Assembly (NCBI RefSeq): GCF_001486585.1
Contig: NZ_LN909046.1
Location: forward strand, 1,302,001-1,366,000
From: Paenibacillus senegalimassiliensis
GTDB taxonomy: Bacteria; Bacillota; Bacilli; Paenibacillales; Paenibacillaceae
Length of the DNA stretch: 64,000 nucleotides
Direction of reading: 5' to 3'
In this document: positions 1 to 9,439 of the stretch, in pieces
Position numbering within the stretch: the stretch's first letter is position 1
Layout of the letters: each line of letters starts with the position of its first letter
Notes under the pieces: model-generated
What the model was told of the DNA's origin: nothing
Seen by the model: only the letters and a program-made list of their open reading frames with translations
The model's database searches: none
Program-made: the position numbers and the translations under genes

Positions 1-1
1 T

Positions 2-1987
2 CTGGCCCTTGTCATGCTGGCGATCGGCGTAGCCGCAGAGCTCGCCGGTCCCTTCCTGGCCCGCGCCATGATCGATGACCATATGCTGGCGATTGAACGT
101 CCGTTCTTCGAAACATCCGCCCAAGACGCAAGCACAGTGAATTATGACGAAAGAACCTTTAAGAGGGGCGACCGTTTTGCAGAGAATGAAGCCAAAGGCA
201 GCGAAGCACGCGTGCTCCAGGTTGGCAAGAGCTTTGTCTTCGTGGGGGCTTCTGTACCGGACATCTCCGGGAACCGAAGCTACCAGGACGGCGTTCTCAC
301 TCTGACGAAGCAAGACGGCACAAGTATCGACTATCCAGCGCAAAAGCTGGGGTCCACTGAGCTGTTTTCCTTTTACAAGCCGGAGATCCCCGGAATTATT
401 TCATTGGTCGTCTGGTATTTGGTGTTCCTGGCCATCTCGATTGTGATGGAATTTGGCAAAACCTACTGGCTGCAATCCTCGGCCAACAAAGTCATTCAGA
501 AGCTGCGCATGGACGTCTATGCCCATATTCAGCGTCTGCCGGTGCATTTCTTTGATAACCTGCCAGCGGGTAAGGTGGTCTCTCGTGTCACAAATGATAC
601 GGAAGCAGTCAAGGATTTGTTCATCGCCGTGCTCGCCAACTTCTTCTCCGGCATCATCAATATGCTGGGCGTTTATGTCGCTTTGTTTATTTTAGATTTC
701 CGATTAGGCCTAATCTGTTTGTTCGTTGTACCCGTGATTTATTTGTGGGTGGTGCTTTACCGCAAATTCGCCACAAAATACAATACGATCATTCGTTCAC
801 GCCTCAGTGAGATCAATGCCATCATCAACGAATCCATCCAGGGCATGTCGATCATTCGGATCTTCCGCCGCGAAGCGCAAACCAAGGAAGAATTCGAGAA
901 TTTGAACCAGGATTACATGAAGCATCAGAACAAGATGCTCAACCTCAATGCCTTCACCTCGCATAACCTGGTGAACGTAATTCGTAATCTGGCCTTTGCC
1001 ACGGTGCTATGGTATTTTGGCTCCGCTCAGCTTAGTGGTACCGGCATTATCTCGCTCGGTGTGCTGTATGCCTTTGTCGACGTATTGGGACGCTTGTTCC
1101 AGCCGATTACGGGAATGGTCAATCAGTTGGCAGCACTCGATTCGTCCATGGTATCTGCCGGACGGGTATTCAAGCTTATGGATGAGCCTGGAGAACCGGT
1201 GGTAGACGGCTCCATGCCTCGCTATAAAGGAGATGTAGAATTCAAGGACGTGTCCTTCGCCTACAAGAAGGATTACGTACTCAAGAATATTTCCTTCGAG
1301 GCCAAGCAAGGTCAGACCGTTGCCCTGGTCGGGCATACTGGTTCGGGCAAGAGCTCCATCATTAACCTGCTGTTCCGCTTCTACGATCCACAGCAAGGCA
1401 CAATTACAATTGATGGCCAGGCGGTTAAGGATTTGCCGAAGCAATGGATTCGAGAGCATATGGGTATCGTGCTTCAAGACCCTTACCTGTTCACTGGCAC
1501 AATCCTGTCCAACGTGACCTTGGGTGATGAGCGAATCTCCAGGGAGACGGCCAAGCAAGCGCTGATCGATGTGGGCGCGGACCGGATTCTGGCTCACTTG
1601 CCGAAGGGCGTTGATGAACCTGTAGTGGAGAAAGGCAGCACCTTATCCGCTGGCGAACGTCAACTCATTTCCTTCGCCCGGGCACTGGCCTTTGACCCTG
1701 CCATCCTTATCCTGGATGAGGCGACCGCCAATATTGATACGGAGACGGAGAGCTTGATTCAGTCGGCACTTGAAGTGTTAAAACGGGGGCGGACCACATT
1801 TATCATTGCTCACCGTCTCTCCACCATTCGCAACGCCGATCAGATTCTGGTCTTGCATCGTGGGGAAATTGTGGAGCGTGGCAATCACGAAGAACTGCTG
1901 GCCTTAGGTGGACGTTATTATCAAATGTATAAGCTGCAAGCCGGTGCTGTTGATGCACCAGCCATTCAAGCTCCTTCAACGGCTTAG
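2..1987 (+). CDS. ABC exporter, permease-ATPase half-transporter (5' truncated by the window edge)
   Basis: The reading frame is open to the first base, so the start lies outside the window. The protein is a type IV ABC half-exporter: transmembrane region first (roughly residues 1-400), then a nucleotide-binding domain. Visible motifs are Walker A GHTGSGKSS, Q-loop VLQDPYLF, signature LSAGERQ, Walker B ILILDEATA with an intact catalytic Glu, and H-loop IIAHRLS. About 90 residues, predicted outside the membrane, sit between the first two membrane segments (near residues 30-120). Such an insertion is known in the BmrD/YheH-like partner of heterodimeric multidrug exporters, so a partner half-transporter probably lies just upstream. 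The substrate cannot be read from the sequence. The gene ends 43 bp before a bidirectional terminator and converges on a CobW-type gene. Confidence 0.9.
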   Translation: MALVMLAIGVAAELAGPFLARAMIDDHMLAIERPFFETSAQDASTVNYDERTFKRGDRFAENEAKGSEARVLQVGKSFVFVGASVPDISGNRSYQDGVLTLTKQDGTSIDYPAQKLGSTELFSFYKPEIPGIISLVVWYLVFLAISIVMEFGKTYWLQSSANKVIQKLRMDVYAHIQRLPVHFFDNLPAGKVVSRVTNDTEAVKDLFIAVLANFFSGIINMLGVYVALFILDFRLGLICLFVVPVIYLWVVLYRKFATKYNTIIRSRLSEINAIINESIQGMSIIRIFRREAQTKEEFENLNQDYMKHQNKMLNLNAFTSHNLVNVIRNLAFATVLWYFGSAQLSGTGIISLGVLYAFVDVLGRLFQPITGMVNQLAALDSSMVSAGRVFKLMDEPGEPVVDGSMPRYKGDVEFKDVSFAYKKDYVLKNISFEAKQGQTVALVGHTGSGKSSIINLLFRFYDPQQGTITIDGQAVKDLPKQWIREHMGIVLQDPYLFTGTILSNVTLGDERISRETAKQALIDVGADRILAHLPKGVDEPVVEKGSTLSAGERQLISFARALAFDPAILILDEATANIDTETESLIQSALEVLKRGRTTFIIAHRLSTIRNADQILVLHRGEIVERGNHEELLALGGRYYQMYKLQAGAVDAPAIQAPSTA

Positions 1988-2029
1988 GTCGCTGTTAACC
2001 CAAGCTAATCTAACAACCTACAGGTATGC

Positions 2030-2066
2030 AAAAGCCGCTCCGGGATAATTCCCGAGAGCGGCTTTT
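2030..2066. terminator. Bidirectional intrinsic terminator
   Basis: A stem AAAAGCCGCTC / AGAGCGGCTTTT closes over CGGGATAATTCCCG, which is itself paired. A/T runs on both sides let it serve the ABC exporter gene on plus and the CobW-type gene on minus. Confidence 0.85.
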
Positions 2067-2076
2067 GTTACTTGGT

Positions 2077-3117
2077 TCAGACCAAGTCGCGTTGCTTCTG
2101 CTCCATTTCCTCCAGTCGCTGGGCAATCCAGTTCCGGTCAAAATGTTCACCGATAAATACAGCTACATCAGGTACGTCCTTCTGTGGTGTAACCTTGAGA
2201 AAATCCGATTCCCGGTAAGCATATTGGAAGAGGAATCGGCTGCTCGTATCAGAGAAACGTAAAATACCCTTCCCGCGATAGACCTCACGAGGCAATTCGC
2301 TGATAAAGCGTTCAAACTCAGTGCTATCTATCGGGCCATGAAAATAATGAGTATACACAGTCACATGCTCGTGCGAAGCATGAGCGTGGTCATGACTATG
2401 GCTATGCTCATGATGCTCATTATCGTGATGGTGGTGATGTTCATGATCGTGGCAATCAGAGTTGCAAACATGGCGCTCCGCTGCTGTTTCCCCTATTAAA
2501 GACGGTTCCGCTTGGCCTGCTTCAAGCAGGTCTGCCACGTCAACCTCGCACTTTACCGCCGGAATGATGCGGGCAAAAGGACTTGTATGCTGTAGAAATT
2601 CTGTCATTTCCTTCTGCTGCTCTGCATGGATTAAATCCACTTTATTCATGACCAATACCGACCCACAGCGGATTTGCTCTATCATCAGGCGGTAGGTTTT
2701 ACCTTGCTGGGAAGCATGAAGATCCGCTAAGTGCAAGGCATCAACTACCGTAATCATCGGTTTAAGATCGAGCTTCATATATAAGGATACCTCGGTAACC
2801 GCATCGAAGATCTCCAACGGATTTCCCGCTCCGGTCGCTTCAATCACGATCAAATCAGGATGCTCCTGTTCTATCAATTCGGAGAGCTGAACACTTAAGT
2901 CTCCACGGATGGTGCAGCAGATGCAGCCTCCCAGCATTTCAGCCATGGGCACCTCGGTGGATACCAACAATCCATCCAGGTTCACATCCCCAATCTCATT
3001 CATAACGATTGCCGGGCGCAATCCTTGCCCCTGCCAATGCGTAATTAGACGCTGTAGCAGCGTGGTTTTGCCGCTGCCTAAAAATCCGGATAATATGTAA
3101 ACGGGTGTCACGCTCAT
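2077..3117 (-). CDS. CobW/COG0523-family metal-handling GTPase
   Basis: This is a G3E-family P-loop GTPase of the CobW/ZNG/YciC group. These proteins supply Zn or Co to client enzymes or stores in the cytoplasm. Walker A (FLGSGKTT) is at residues 12-19, and the diagnostic CxCC metal site (GGCICC) has its cysteines at 65, 67 and 68. An extreme His/Asp/Glu-rich linker lies around residues 218-256, followed by a CobW C-terminal domain. Length (346 aa) is normal. ATG is preceded by AAGGGG. No clear Zur box was seen in the 83-bp gap to the GH43 gene upstream, so metal control is inferred from the family only. Cobalamin, nitrile-hydratase and zinc roles cannot be separated without neighbours from those pathways. 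Confidence 0.85.
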   Translation of the reverse strand: MSVTPVYILSGFLGSGKTTLLQRLITHWQGQGLRPAIVMNEIGDVNLDGLLVSTEVPMAEMLGGCICCTIRGDLSVQLSELIEQEHPDLIVIEATGAGNPLEIFDAVTEVSLYMKLDLKPMITVVDALHLADLHASQQGKTYRLMIEQIRCGSVLVMNKVDLIHAEQQKEMTEFLQHTSPFARIIPAVKCEVDVADLLEAGQAEPSLIGETAAERHVCNSDCHDHEHHHHHDNEHHEHSHSHDHAHASHEHVTVYTHYFHGPIDSTEFERFISELPREVYRGKGILRFSDTSSRFLFQYAYRESDFLKVTPQKDVPDVAVFIGEHFDRNWIAQRLEEMEQKQRDLV

Positions 3118-3200
3118 CCTGTCTCATCCCCTTAATGGAAATAGCATATGAATGCGAGTTTACACCAAGTGGACAGGGCGCGCAACCCTCGTTCGCTCCG

Positions 3201-4208
3201 TCAGCTTCGTTTGATATCCTGTGCATACTCAGAATCCGGGTCAACTCTATGGAGAGTCCCGTCAGAACGGTAGGTTAATTCAGTATATTTGATACAACGT
3301 TTGTAATCAACGCCCCCGGATAAGGAGCAATCATGGTAGAACAAATACCAACTACCGCGAAATTCTACGATTGAATGATGCGTTGTCCACCCGAGCACAG
3401 GCGGTAATAACGTTCCTTGAAAGGTATACGGCCCCTCCGGTCGATCCCCAATTGCATACACCAGCTTGTGCGTTGTTCCAGTGGAGTAAGACAAATAGTA
3501 TTTACCCTCATATTTATGAATCCAGGGTCCTTCAAAATATCGACGTTCCTCATCGCCCGCTGTGAGCGGGTTGCCTGCCTCATCTAAGATAACAATCTCA
3601 TGAGCCTCGAAATTCAATGCAAGCATATCTCCGCTCAGCTTGGCTATTTGGGGTCCAAGGGCAGGCGCATCTGGAAGCGGTCCCTCTGCATCTTCAACAA
3701 AACGTCCGGTCTGCCATTTCTCCAACTGCCCTCCCCACAGTCCACCAAACACAATGTAGGCTTGCTCATCATCATCGATAAAGACAGCAGGGTCGATACT
3801 GAAGGTACCCTCAATATAGTTCTCCTCGGCTTTGAAGGGACCCGATGGAGACATCGAGGTCGCCACCCCAATTCGAAATATGCCCTCATGATCTCTTGCC
3901 GGGAAAAATAGATAATATTGTCCATCCTTATACGCCGCATCCGGCGCCCACATTTGGCGGGATGCCCAGGCCACGTCCCTGACATGCAATACCTCGCCGT
4001 GATCCATGACGGGGGAGTTGAAGTCAGTCATGGACAATACATGATAATCCTCCATCTTATACTGATCTCCGTTGTCATTCGTCTCACCCTCATGATCCAA
4101 ATCATGTGAGGGATAAATATAAATTCGATCCTCAAACACATGGGCTGAAGGATCAGCGGTATAGATATGAGTTACTAAAGGCTGATGGGGCTTGGGTTGA
4201 TTTGTCAT
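3201..4208 (-). CDS. Glycoside hydrolase family 43 enzyme (arabinofuranosidase/xylosidase type)
   Basis: A single-domain five-bladed beta-propeller of family GH43 (335 aa). The three expected acidic residues are visible: D19 in TADPSAH (general base), D139 in SIDPAVF (pKa modulator) and E226 in YFEGPW (general acid). There is no signal peptide, so it acts in the cytoplasm. Members of this family remove arabinofuranosyl or xylosyl units from xylan fragments; the exact specificity cannot be read here. AGAGGAGAT precedes the ATG, and only 17 bp separate it from the larger GH43 gene upstream, so it is the last gene of the xylo-oligosaccharide operon. No hairpin terminator was found before the CobW-type gene. 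Confidence 0.85.
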   Translation of the reverse strand: MTNQPKPHQPLVTHIYTADPSAHVFEDRIYIYPSHDLDHEGETNDNGDQYKMEDYHVLSMTDFNSPVMDHGEVLHVRDVAWASRQMWAPDAAYKDGQYYLFFPARDHEGIFRIGVATSMSPSGPFKAEENYIEGTFSIDPAVFIDDDEQAYIVFGGLWGGQLEKWQTGRFVEDAEGPLPDAPALGPQIAKLSGDMLALNFEAHEIVILDEAGNPLTAGDEERRYFEGPWIHKYEGKYYLSYSTGTTHKLVYAIGDRPEGPYTFQGTLLPPVLGWTTHHSIVEFRGSWYLFYHDCSLSGGVDYKRCIKYTELTYRSDGTLHRVDPDSEYAQDIKRS

Positions 4209-4225
4209 TTACGGGTATCTCCTCT

Positions 4226-5761
4226 TCACTTCACTTGATAATCAAACCAATCGAAGCTTGCCGGCGACCTGCTTGAGCGACCATTTCCCGTTGCATATAA
4301 TCCAACGACTACACCTGTGAAGCACATATGCCGGACAAAGTCCTCAGGGGACAAGGCTCTTGCTTCGCCAGTCGCTATGTGGTTCCAACTATCCTGACCC
4401 TCCGAATACTGCAAGGCGTATTCTTGCCCTAACGCATCAATTCGCAGCAGAATGGACGTAGATTGCAGCTCTGCTTCATACACGATCTGCGACTGACCAC
4501 GTACGGTGAGACGAGCTATAAGCAGAAGCCGGTTCGCGGAATGGAGGATTCCAATTTCATAATGAGCATCCTCATCCCTGCGTACGCACAATCCGGCCTC
4601 CTCCCCCTCTACAACGGGTGCAAATGACATGGACGTAATAAAGCTTGCCTTCATATGCTGTTGTCTACGGCCTGCAAAGGTGATTGGTTCCAGATTGCTA
4701 AGCGTGCCAGCCTGTCCGTAGAGCGTCAATCCCTTATGCTCTGTATTCAAGGAATTATGGCCGCTACCAGGATTGCGTATAAATATCCACGCCGGCCCAA
4801 GGCATTCCCCCTCGAAATGGTCACGGCCTATGGCCCCAGGCGGCAAGGTAGGCTGGGACGGTTCCGCCCCCTTGTGTGACACGACCATATTTAAATCTGC
4901 GGTTCCTTCATTGTTATCAATCTGCGGCCATCCGTCCTGCCAGAGGACAGGAGACAGAAAGGTTTCCCTTCCCAGCACGCTATAGTTACCCTCTAGCCAA
5001 CGCACTCCAAGAAACACAGCCCACCAGTTACCGTCCAGGTCTTCAATTAAATCGGCGTGGCCCAAACATTGCATAGGATGATCCAGATCGTTATGCGTCA
5101 ATATCGGATTAGGATTCAGCTCAAAGGGGCCGTAAGGAGAATGACTGCGTCCAATGATTTCGCGATGCTCCTTACCCGTTCCGCCAGAAGCAGACATCAT
5201 GTAATACATCCCGTTGATATGATATAAATGCGGTCCTTCAATCCAAGGACCTCCGTCTCCCCTCCACACTACCTGCGGTTCGCATTTCGCCTCACCGGTA
5301 ACGATGTCAATTTCATACTGGATAATATGAGATTCCTCATCGGCTCCTTGCTGAACCGTTACGTAAGCGGTGCCGTCATCATCAAAAAATAAAGAAGGAT
5401 CAATTCCCCCATAGGGTACGAGGATGGGATCCGACCAAGGCCCGGCTGGATCTGTGGCTGTCACATAGAAGTTGCCGATTCCGCCCACATCGGTTGTAAT
5501 CATATAAAATGTACCGTCATGATAACGTAGCGTAGGCGCATAAATGCCCGTTGAGCTTCTTCTGGAGGTCATATCAAGCTGGCTGACCCGATCCAGCACA
5601 TGTCCGATTTGCTCCCAATGAATCAGATCCCTGCTTCGAAATATCGGCACCGCAGGGAAATATTCAAAGGAACTGCATACCAGATAGAAATCTTCTCCCG
5701 CCCTGGTTACACTAGGATCAGGATAGAATCCAGGGAGAATGGGATTGGAGTAATGAATCAT
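4226..5761 (-). CDS. GH43 beta-xylosidase (XynB type)
   Basis: A two-domain GH43 beta-xylosidase of 511 aa. The N-terminal propeller starts with the typical NPILPGFYPDPS, where D15 is the general base. D121 (GGIDPSLFF) and E175 (WIEGPHL) complete the triad. The last ~190 residues form the beta-sandwich domain found in XynB-type enzymes, which shapes a pocket for short xylo-oligosaccharides. No signal peptide is present, so it should release xylose from imported oligosaccharides in the cytoplasm. Its ATG overlaps the stop of the permease gene by 4 bp, indicating translational coupling with the importer. This context supports a role in xylan use more strongly than the family alone. Confidence 0.9.
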   Translation of the reverse strand: MIHYSNPILPGFYPDPSVTRAGEDFYLVCSSFEYFPAVPIFRSRDLIHWEQIGHVLDRVSQLDMTSRRSSTGIYAPTLRYHDGTFYMITTDVGGIGNFYVTATDPAGPWSDPILVPYGGIDPSLFFDDDGTAYVTVQQGADEESHIIQYEIDIVTGEAKCEPQVVWRGDGGPWIEGPHLYHINGMYYMMSASGGTGKEHREIIGRSHSPYGPFELNPNPILTHNDLDHPMQCLGHADLIEDLDGNWWAVFLGVRWLEGNYSVLGRETFLSPVLWQDGWPQIDNNEGTADLNMVVSHKGAEPSQPTLPPGAIGRDHFEGECLGPAWIFIRNPGSGHNSLNTEHKGLTLYGQAGTLSNLEPITFAGRRQQHMKASFITSMSFAPVVEGEEAGLCVRRDEDAHYEIGILHSANRLLLIARLTVRGQSQIVYEAELQSTSILLRIDALGQEYALQYSEGQDSWNHIATGEARALSPEDFVRHMCFTGVVVGLYATGNGRSSRSPASFDWFDYQVK

Positions 5762-6657
5762 TCTTTGACACTCCCTACATTTAGTCCAACGACAAAATAT
5801 TTCTGCATGAACGGATAGACCATGAGAATCGGAACGGAAGCCACAATCGTAATGGCCGCTCGAATGGAAATCGGCGTGACCTGGGTCATATGCTCCATCC
5901 CTACACCGTTAGCCACGGCAGGGTTGCTATTTGCATTCATGCTCGATGAGAGCAGCTTCATCAATTCGTATTGCAACGTGCTCAGTTCCTGTCTTGAGGA
6001 GGTATAGAGAAAGGCATCAAACCAGGAGTTCCATGCACCAACGGCTACAAATAAGGCAATCGTAGCGAGCACAGGCTTGCAGAGCGGGAAAATAAGTCTC
6101 CAGAAAATTTTAAAGTCCCCAGCTCCATCAATTCTGGCCGACTCCACCAAGCTTTCGGAAATCGTGCCAATATAGGTCCGAATGACGATCAGATTAAAGG
6201 CACTGATCATGGATGGCAACACATAGACCAGAAAATTATTAAGCAAATGCAGGTCTTTCATCAAGAAGTACCCGGGAATGAGGCCTGCATTAAAGTACAT
6301 CGTAAGTACGAATATAGCGGTAATTGGCTTGCGGAAGATGTATTCCCGACGGCTAATCGCATAAGCCAGCATCGTCGTGAGGAAGATATTTAATATGGTT
6401 GACAGTACCGTACGCGCCACCGAGATCAGAAAGGCATCATAGATCGTTCCCGAAGCGAATACCGCCTTATAATTTTGTAACGTGAATTGCCTTGGCCATA
6501 AATACAACCCGCCCCGAATCGTGTCATTACCCGCATTAAACGAAACAACGATCGTATTAAGGAACGGATACAGGGTCACAATGACCAGCATAATCATGAA
6601 TACCGTATTAAATGTGTGAAATACGAGCGGCTCGACGGCTCCTTGTCTTCTCCTCAT
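5758..6657 (-). CDS. Sugar ABC importer permease, LplC/YtcP type
   Basis: An inner-membrane permease of the carbohydrate-uptake-1 family, with about six membrane helices in 299 aa. The EAA loop that docks the ATPase is visible as ESARIDGAGDFKIFWRLIFP near residue 190. It resembles LplC/YtcP proteins that import large or acidic oligosaccharides. It overlaps the upstream permease gene and the downstream xylosidase gene by 4 bp each, so the three are coupled. No ATPase gene is present in the locus; such importers usually share an MsmX-type ATPase encoded elsewhere, which is an inference here. Confidence 0.9.
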   Translation of the reverse strand: MRRRQGAVEPLVFHTFNTVFMIMLVIVTLYPFLNTIVVSFNAGNDTIRGGLYLWPRQFTLQNYKAVFASGTIYDAFLISVARTVLSTILNIFLTTMLAYAISRREYIFRKPITAIFVLTMYFNAGLIPGYFLMKDLHLLNNFLVYVLPSMISAFNLIVIRTYIGTISESLVESARIDGAGDFKIFWRLIFPLCKPVLATIALFVAVGAWNSWFDAFLYTSSRQELSTLQYELMKLLSSSMNANSNPAVANGVGMEHMTQVTPISIRAAITIVASVPILMVYPFMQKYFVVGLNVGSVKE

Positions 6658-7619
6658 AACAACCTCTCCTCCCCTAACCGCTTGGCGGTCCAGTTGGCGA
6701 GCAGCAGCATGGTGATACTGACAAAGGTTTTGAAGATCCCCCCAGCGGTAGCCAGAGAATAGTTACCCTGCGCAATACCGTATTTGAGGACAAAAATATC
6801 AATCGTTTCCGACCAATCCACAATCAATCCGTTGCCCAGCAAATATTGGACTTCGAAGCCGGCCTCCAGAATATGACCAATGGACATGATTAATAAAATA
6901 ACAATCGTCGGCCGAATCCCGGGTAGCGTAATGCTCCACATTTTATGATAGCGGTTCGCCCCGTCAATATCGGCAGCTTCGTATAAGGCGGGATCAATGG
7001 AGGACATCGCGGCCAGGTAAATAATTGTATTCCAGCCGACCTCTTTCCACACATGGGAAGCCCCCACTACCCCCCAGAAATACTTGCCTTCGCTGAGCCA
7101 TATGATAGGCTTATCAATCAGATTCAGCTTCATTAGCAAATCATTAATAATGCCGTCGGAAGCAAGTGAAGTAGCCACAATTCCTGTGACAATAATCCAT
7201 GACAGAAAATGCGGCAGATAAGAGATTGTCTGGACGGTTCTCTTCCAGAACGTCTTCTTGATTTCATTAAGCAGTAAAGCCAAAATAATGGCCGTGGCAA
7301 AACCCAAGACCAGATTAATAATACTCATAGCCAGCGTATTACGCAGTACTCGCATAAAATTATCATCGGTAAACAGAAATTGAAAGTGCTTGAATCCCAC
7401 CCAGGTCTGCTCACCGAAGCTTCTTGCAGGCTTGTAATCCTGAAAGGCCATAGTCCAGCCCCAGACCGGTACATAAGCAAACAGAATAATGTAAGCGAGC
7501 AGCGGCACAGACATATATATAAGCTGTCTCTGTTCCTTCACTGTATTCCAGGACCACCGTCGTCTCTGTCGCTTCACCGGCGGCTTCAGGGGTCTTGCTT
7601 CTGTTACAATCTCCTCCAT
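6654..7619 (-). CDS. Sugar ABC importer permease, LplB type
   Basis: The partner permease of the importer, with six predicted membrane helices after a basic cytoplasmic tail and an EAA loop (YEAADIDGANRYHKMWSITL). It belongs to the LplB/YteP-like family that pairs with LplC-type permeases. The start is placed at the ATG at 7619 because GGGAGA lies 7-8 bp before it. The first in-frame ATG, 21 bp earlier, has only an AAGG directly against it. It follows the binding-protein gene and overlaps the next permease gene by 4 bp. Substrate inferred from the neighbours: glucuronoxylan-derived oligosaccharides. Confidence 0.88.
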   Translation of the reverse strand: MEEIVTEARPLKPPVKRQRRRWSWNTVKEQRQLIYMSVPLLAYIILFAYVPVWGWTMAFQDYKPARSFGEQTWVGFKHFQFLFTDDNFMRVLRNTLAMSIINLVLGFATAIILALLLNEIKKTFWKRTVQTISYLPHFLSWIIVTGIVATSLASDGIINDLLMKLNLIDKPIIWLSEGKYFWGVVGASHVWKEVGWNTIIYLAAMSSIDPALYEAADIDGANRYHKMWSITLPGIRPTIVILLIMSIGHILEAGFEVQYLLGNGLIVDWSETIDIFVLKYGIAQGNYSLATAGGIFKTFVSITMLLLANWTAKRLGEERLL

Positions 7620-7693
7620 GATATCGATCTCCCTATCCATCCTTAGATTGAGGGGAAGGGAGTGTCATTCTCCCTTCCCCCGGCCAAGCGCGT

Positions 7694-9379
7694 TTATTTT
7701 ACGGTCCAGTTGTCGATTCTCCACTTCAATACTTCATTAATCCGGTCCTCATAGGCCTTGATATCCAGCTTCTGAATTTCAGATACATATTCCTTCCAGG
7801 TGGCTTCAAATTCTGTTGTCGTAGCCAATATCGCTTTGGGCAAGTATTTTGTAGATAATTCGTTCAGCTTGGTGTTGGCTATCTTGGCTGGGGAACCCTC
7901 GACCAAATCGACAGACCAGGCAGGATAATAGATCGGATTCTCAGGAGGCGGACTAAAGAAATCAACATAGCTATTGAATCCGTAGGCGTCCAACACTTCC
8001 TTATCAAAAGGCTTCAGGCTGGCTTGATATTCCTCGGGCTGGTTGCTGGCTGCCGTGGCATTGCCGTCACTGAAATACCCTTCAATTTTAGGAGCGGTTC
8101 CATAATAAGCATCGGCTTTATTAGCCAGCTTCCATGTCGCATCGGAAGCATTGTCGCGTTGTTCTTGCGTTTTGATGAATCGGCCTTCTTCATTGACCTG
8201 GTAATCTTCTCCTTCAACTCCCCAAGTCAACAGCTTCTGCCAGTCCTCCTCAATCAGCTTATCAAGCACCTTGATAATTTTGACAGGGTCCTTGGCATTT
8301 ACCGTGATGCCAAACCCGTTATTCAGGTTGAGGGATGGACGATCCCGGTAGTAATCCTTGGTGCTGAGATCATATACCAGCGGTAAGCCTACATAGGTCC
8401 GCTCCAGCTTATCCTGTGTCTTCAGCGAATCTACTGCACTGCCAAAGTTCCAATGTTGGTCGAACATCCCCAGGACCGCGCCACTTGAGAGCTTCGCCAT
8501 GTACTGGTCGTAGTTCTGAGTGAAGGCTTCCTTATCCAAGAGGCCCTGAGCGTTGACTTCATTCAACTTCTGGTAATAGTCCTTGGCATAATCCTTGTCG
8601 GCAAAAATTTCGCCTACGCCATCATTCACCACTACCCCGCCATCATTGGGATGACCGATTAAATGCTGCGGAGGATTAAGCAATCCCCAGTTCTTCCAGT
8701 CATAGTTCAATATCTCAAATCCGATCGTTGGCTGCCCGTCAATGGTCGGATACTTCTCCTTGTACTTGGCAATCAACTCGAAATATTCATCCAACGTCTT
8801 TGGAGTTGGGTAGTTAAATTCCTTAAGTACGGCCTTCTGAATCCAGAATGCCGGTCCGCTGTAGTAAGTGTCGGACACCTCACTGTTATAAGCGCCATAG
8901 TTCGGCAAGTAGTAGATATGCCCATCATTAGGGTCCTTCATCTGGTTCCAATACTTCTCGAAATGCTTCTTGAGGTTAGGAGCATGTTGTTCAATAATAT
9001 CTTCTAGCGGAATCACCGCTCCAGCTGCTGTCAGCTTGGTATCTGCGGTGATCATATCCGGATAATCCGCACCGGCAATCATGACGCCAAGCTTCTGGTT
9101 CTTGTCCCCTGCGAGAAATTCAAATTTGAAGGTAACGCCAAGCTCATCCTTGATTTTCTTGTAAATTTTGTTGTCTGCGGTCGGCTGCTGCCCCGCTTCT
9201 CCCAAGAACACAGAGATTTCAAACGGTTGTTCCGGTCCAACCTCGCTGCCTCCAGCATTGTTGGTCGTACCCGCATCTGTCCCCTTCGTATTGCCGCCCG
9301 AGCAGCCGGCAACAGTAACGCTCAAGGCCAGCAACAGCACAGCTCCGAACCGAAGCAGCACTCTTTTTCTGTCCCCCAT
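7694..9379 (-). CDS. Extracellular oligosaccharide-binding lipoprotein, LplA/YtcQ type
   Basis: The solute-binding component of the importer (561 aa). It has a lipoprotein signal peptide: a basic start, hydrophobic stretch LLLALSVTV and lipobox VAGC, with C26 as the lipidated residue, followed by a Gly/Thr/Asn-rich linker. The mature part has the length and style of LplA/YtcQ-type binding proteins for large oligosaccharides. A GGAGGTG site sits 4-10 bp before the ATG. A TATAAT-like -10 and a cre-like palindrome lie directly upstream, so this gene probably heads the transport/GH43 transcript (SBP, two permeases, two GH43). The ligand is inferred, not shown. Confidence 0.9.
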   Translation of the reverse strand: MGDRKRVLLRFGAVLLLALSVTVAGCSGGNTKGTDAGTTNNAGGSEVGPEQPFEISVFLGEAGQQPTADNKIYKKIKDELGVTFKFEFLAGDKNQKLGVMIAGADYPDMITADTKLTAAGAVIPLEDIIEQHAPNLKKHFEKYWNQMKDPNDGHIYYLPNYGAYNSEVSDTYYSGPAFWIQKAVLKEFNYPTPKTLDEYFELIAKYKEKYPTIDGQPTIGFEILNYDWKNWGLLNPPQHLIGHPNDGGVVVNDGVGEIFADKDYAKDYYQKLNEVNAQGLLDKEAFTQNYDQYMAKLSSGAVLGMFDQHWNFGSAVDSLKTQDKLERTYVGLPLVYDLSTKDYYRDRPSLNLNNGFGITVNAKDPVKIIKVLDKLIEEDWQKLLTWGVEGEDYQVNEEGRFIKTQEQRDNASDATWKLANKADAYYGTAPKIEGYFSDGNATAASNQPEEYQASLKPFDKEVLDAYGFNSYVDFFSPPPENPIYYPAWSVDLVEGSPAKIANTKLNELSTKYLPKAILATTTEFEATWKEYVSEIQKLDIKAYEDRINEVLKWRIDNWTVK

Positions 9380-9412
9380 AAAGCACCTCCAGAATGATTA
9401 TTTTCTAAAAAA

Positions 9413-9426
9413 TGAAAGCCCTTTCA
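9413..9426 (-). promoter_or_regulatory. cre-like palindrome (CcpA site candidate)
   Basis: TGAAAGCCCTTTCA differs from the catabolite-responsive element consensus TGWAARCGYTWNCW at one central base on either strand. It lies just downstream of the predicted start of transcription of the binding-protein operon, where CcpA would block elongation. Glucose repression is inferred. Confidence 0.5.
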
Positions 9427-9439
9427 TGAAGCTGATTTC

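Noticed and set aside
1007..1597. 196-codon frame antisense to the ABC exporter
   Set aside because: The exporter frame has clear ABC motifs; the antisense frame has none.
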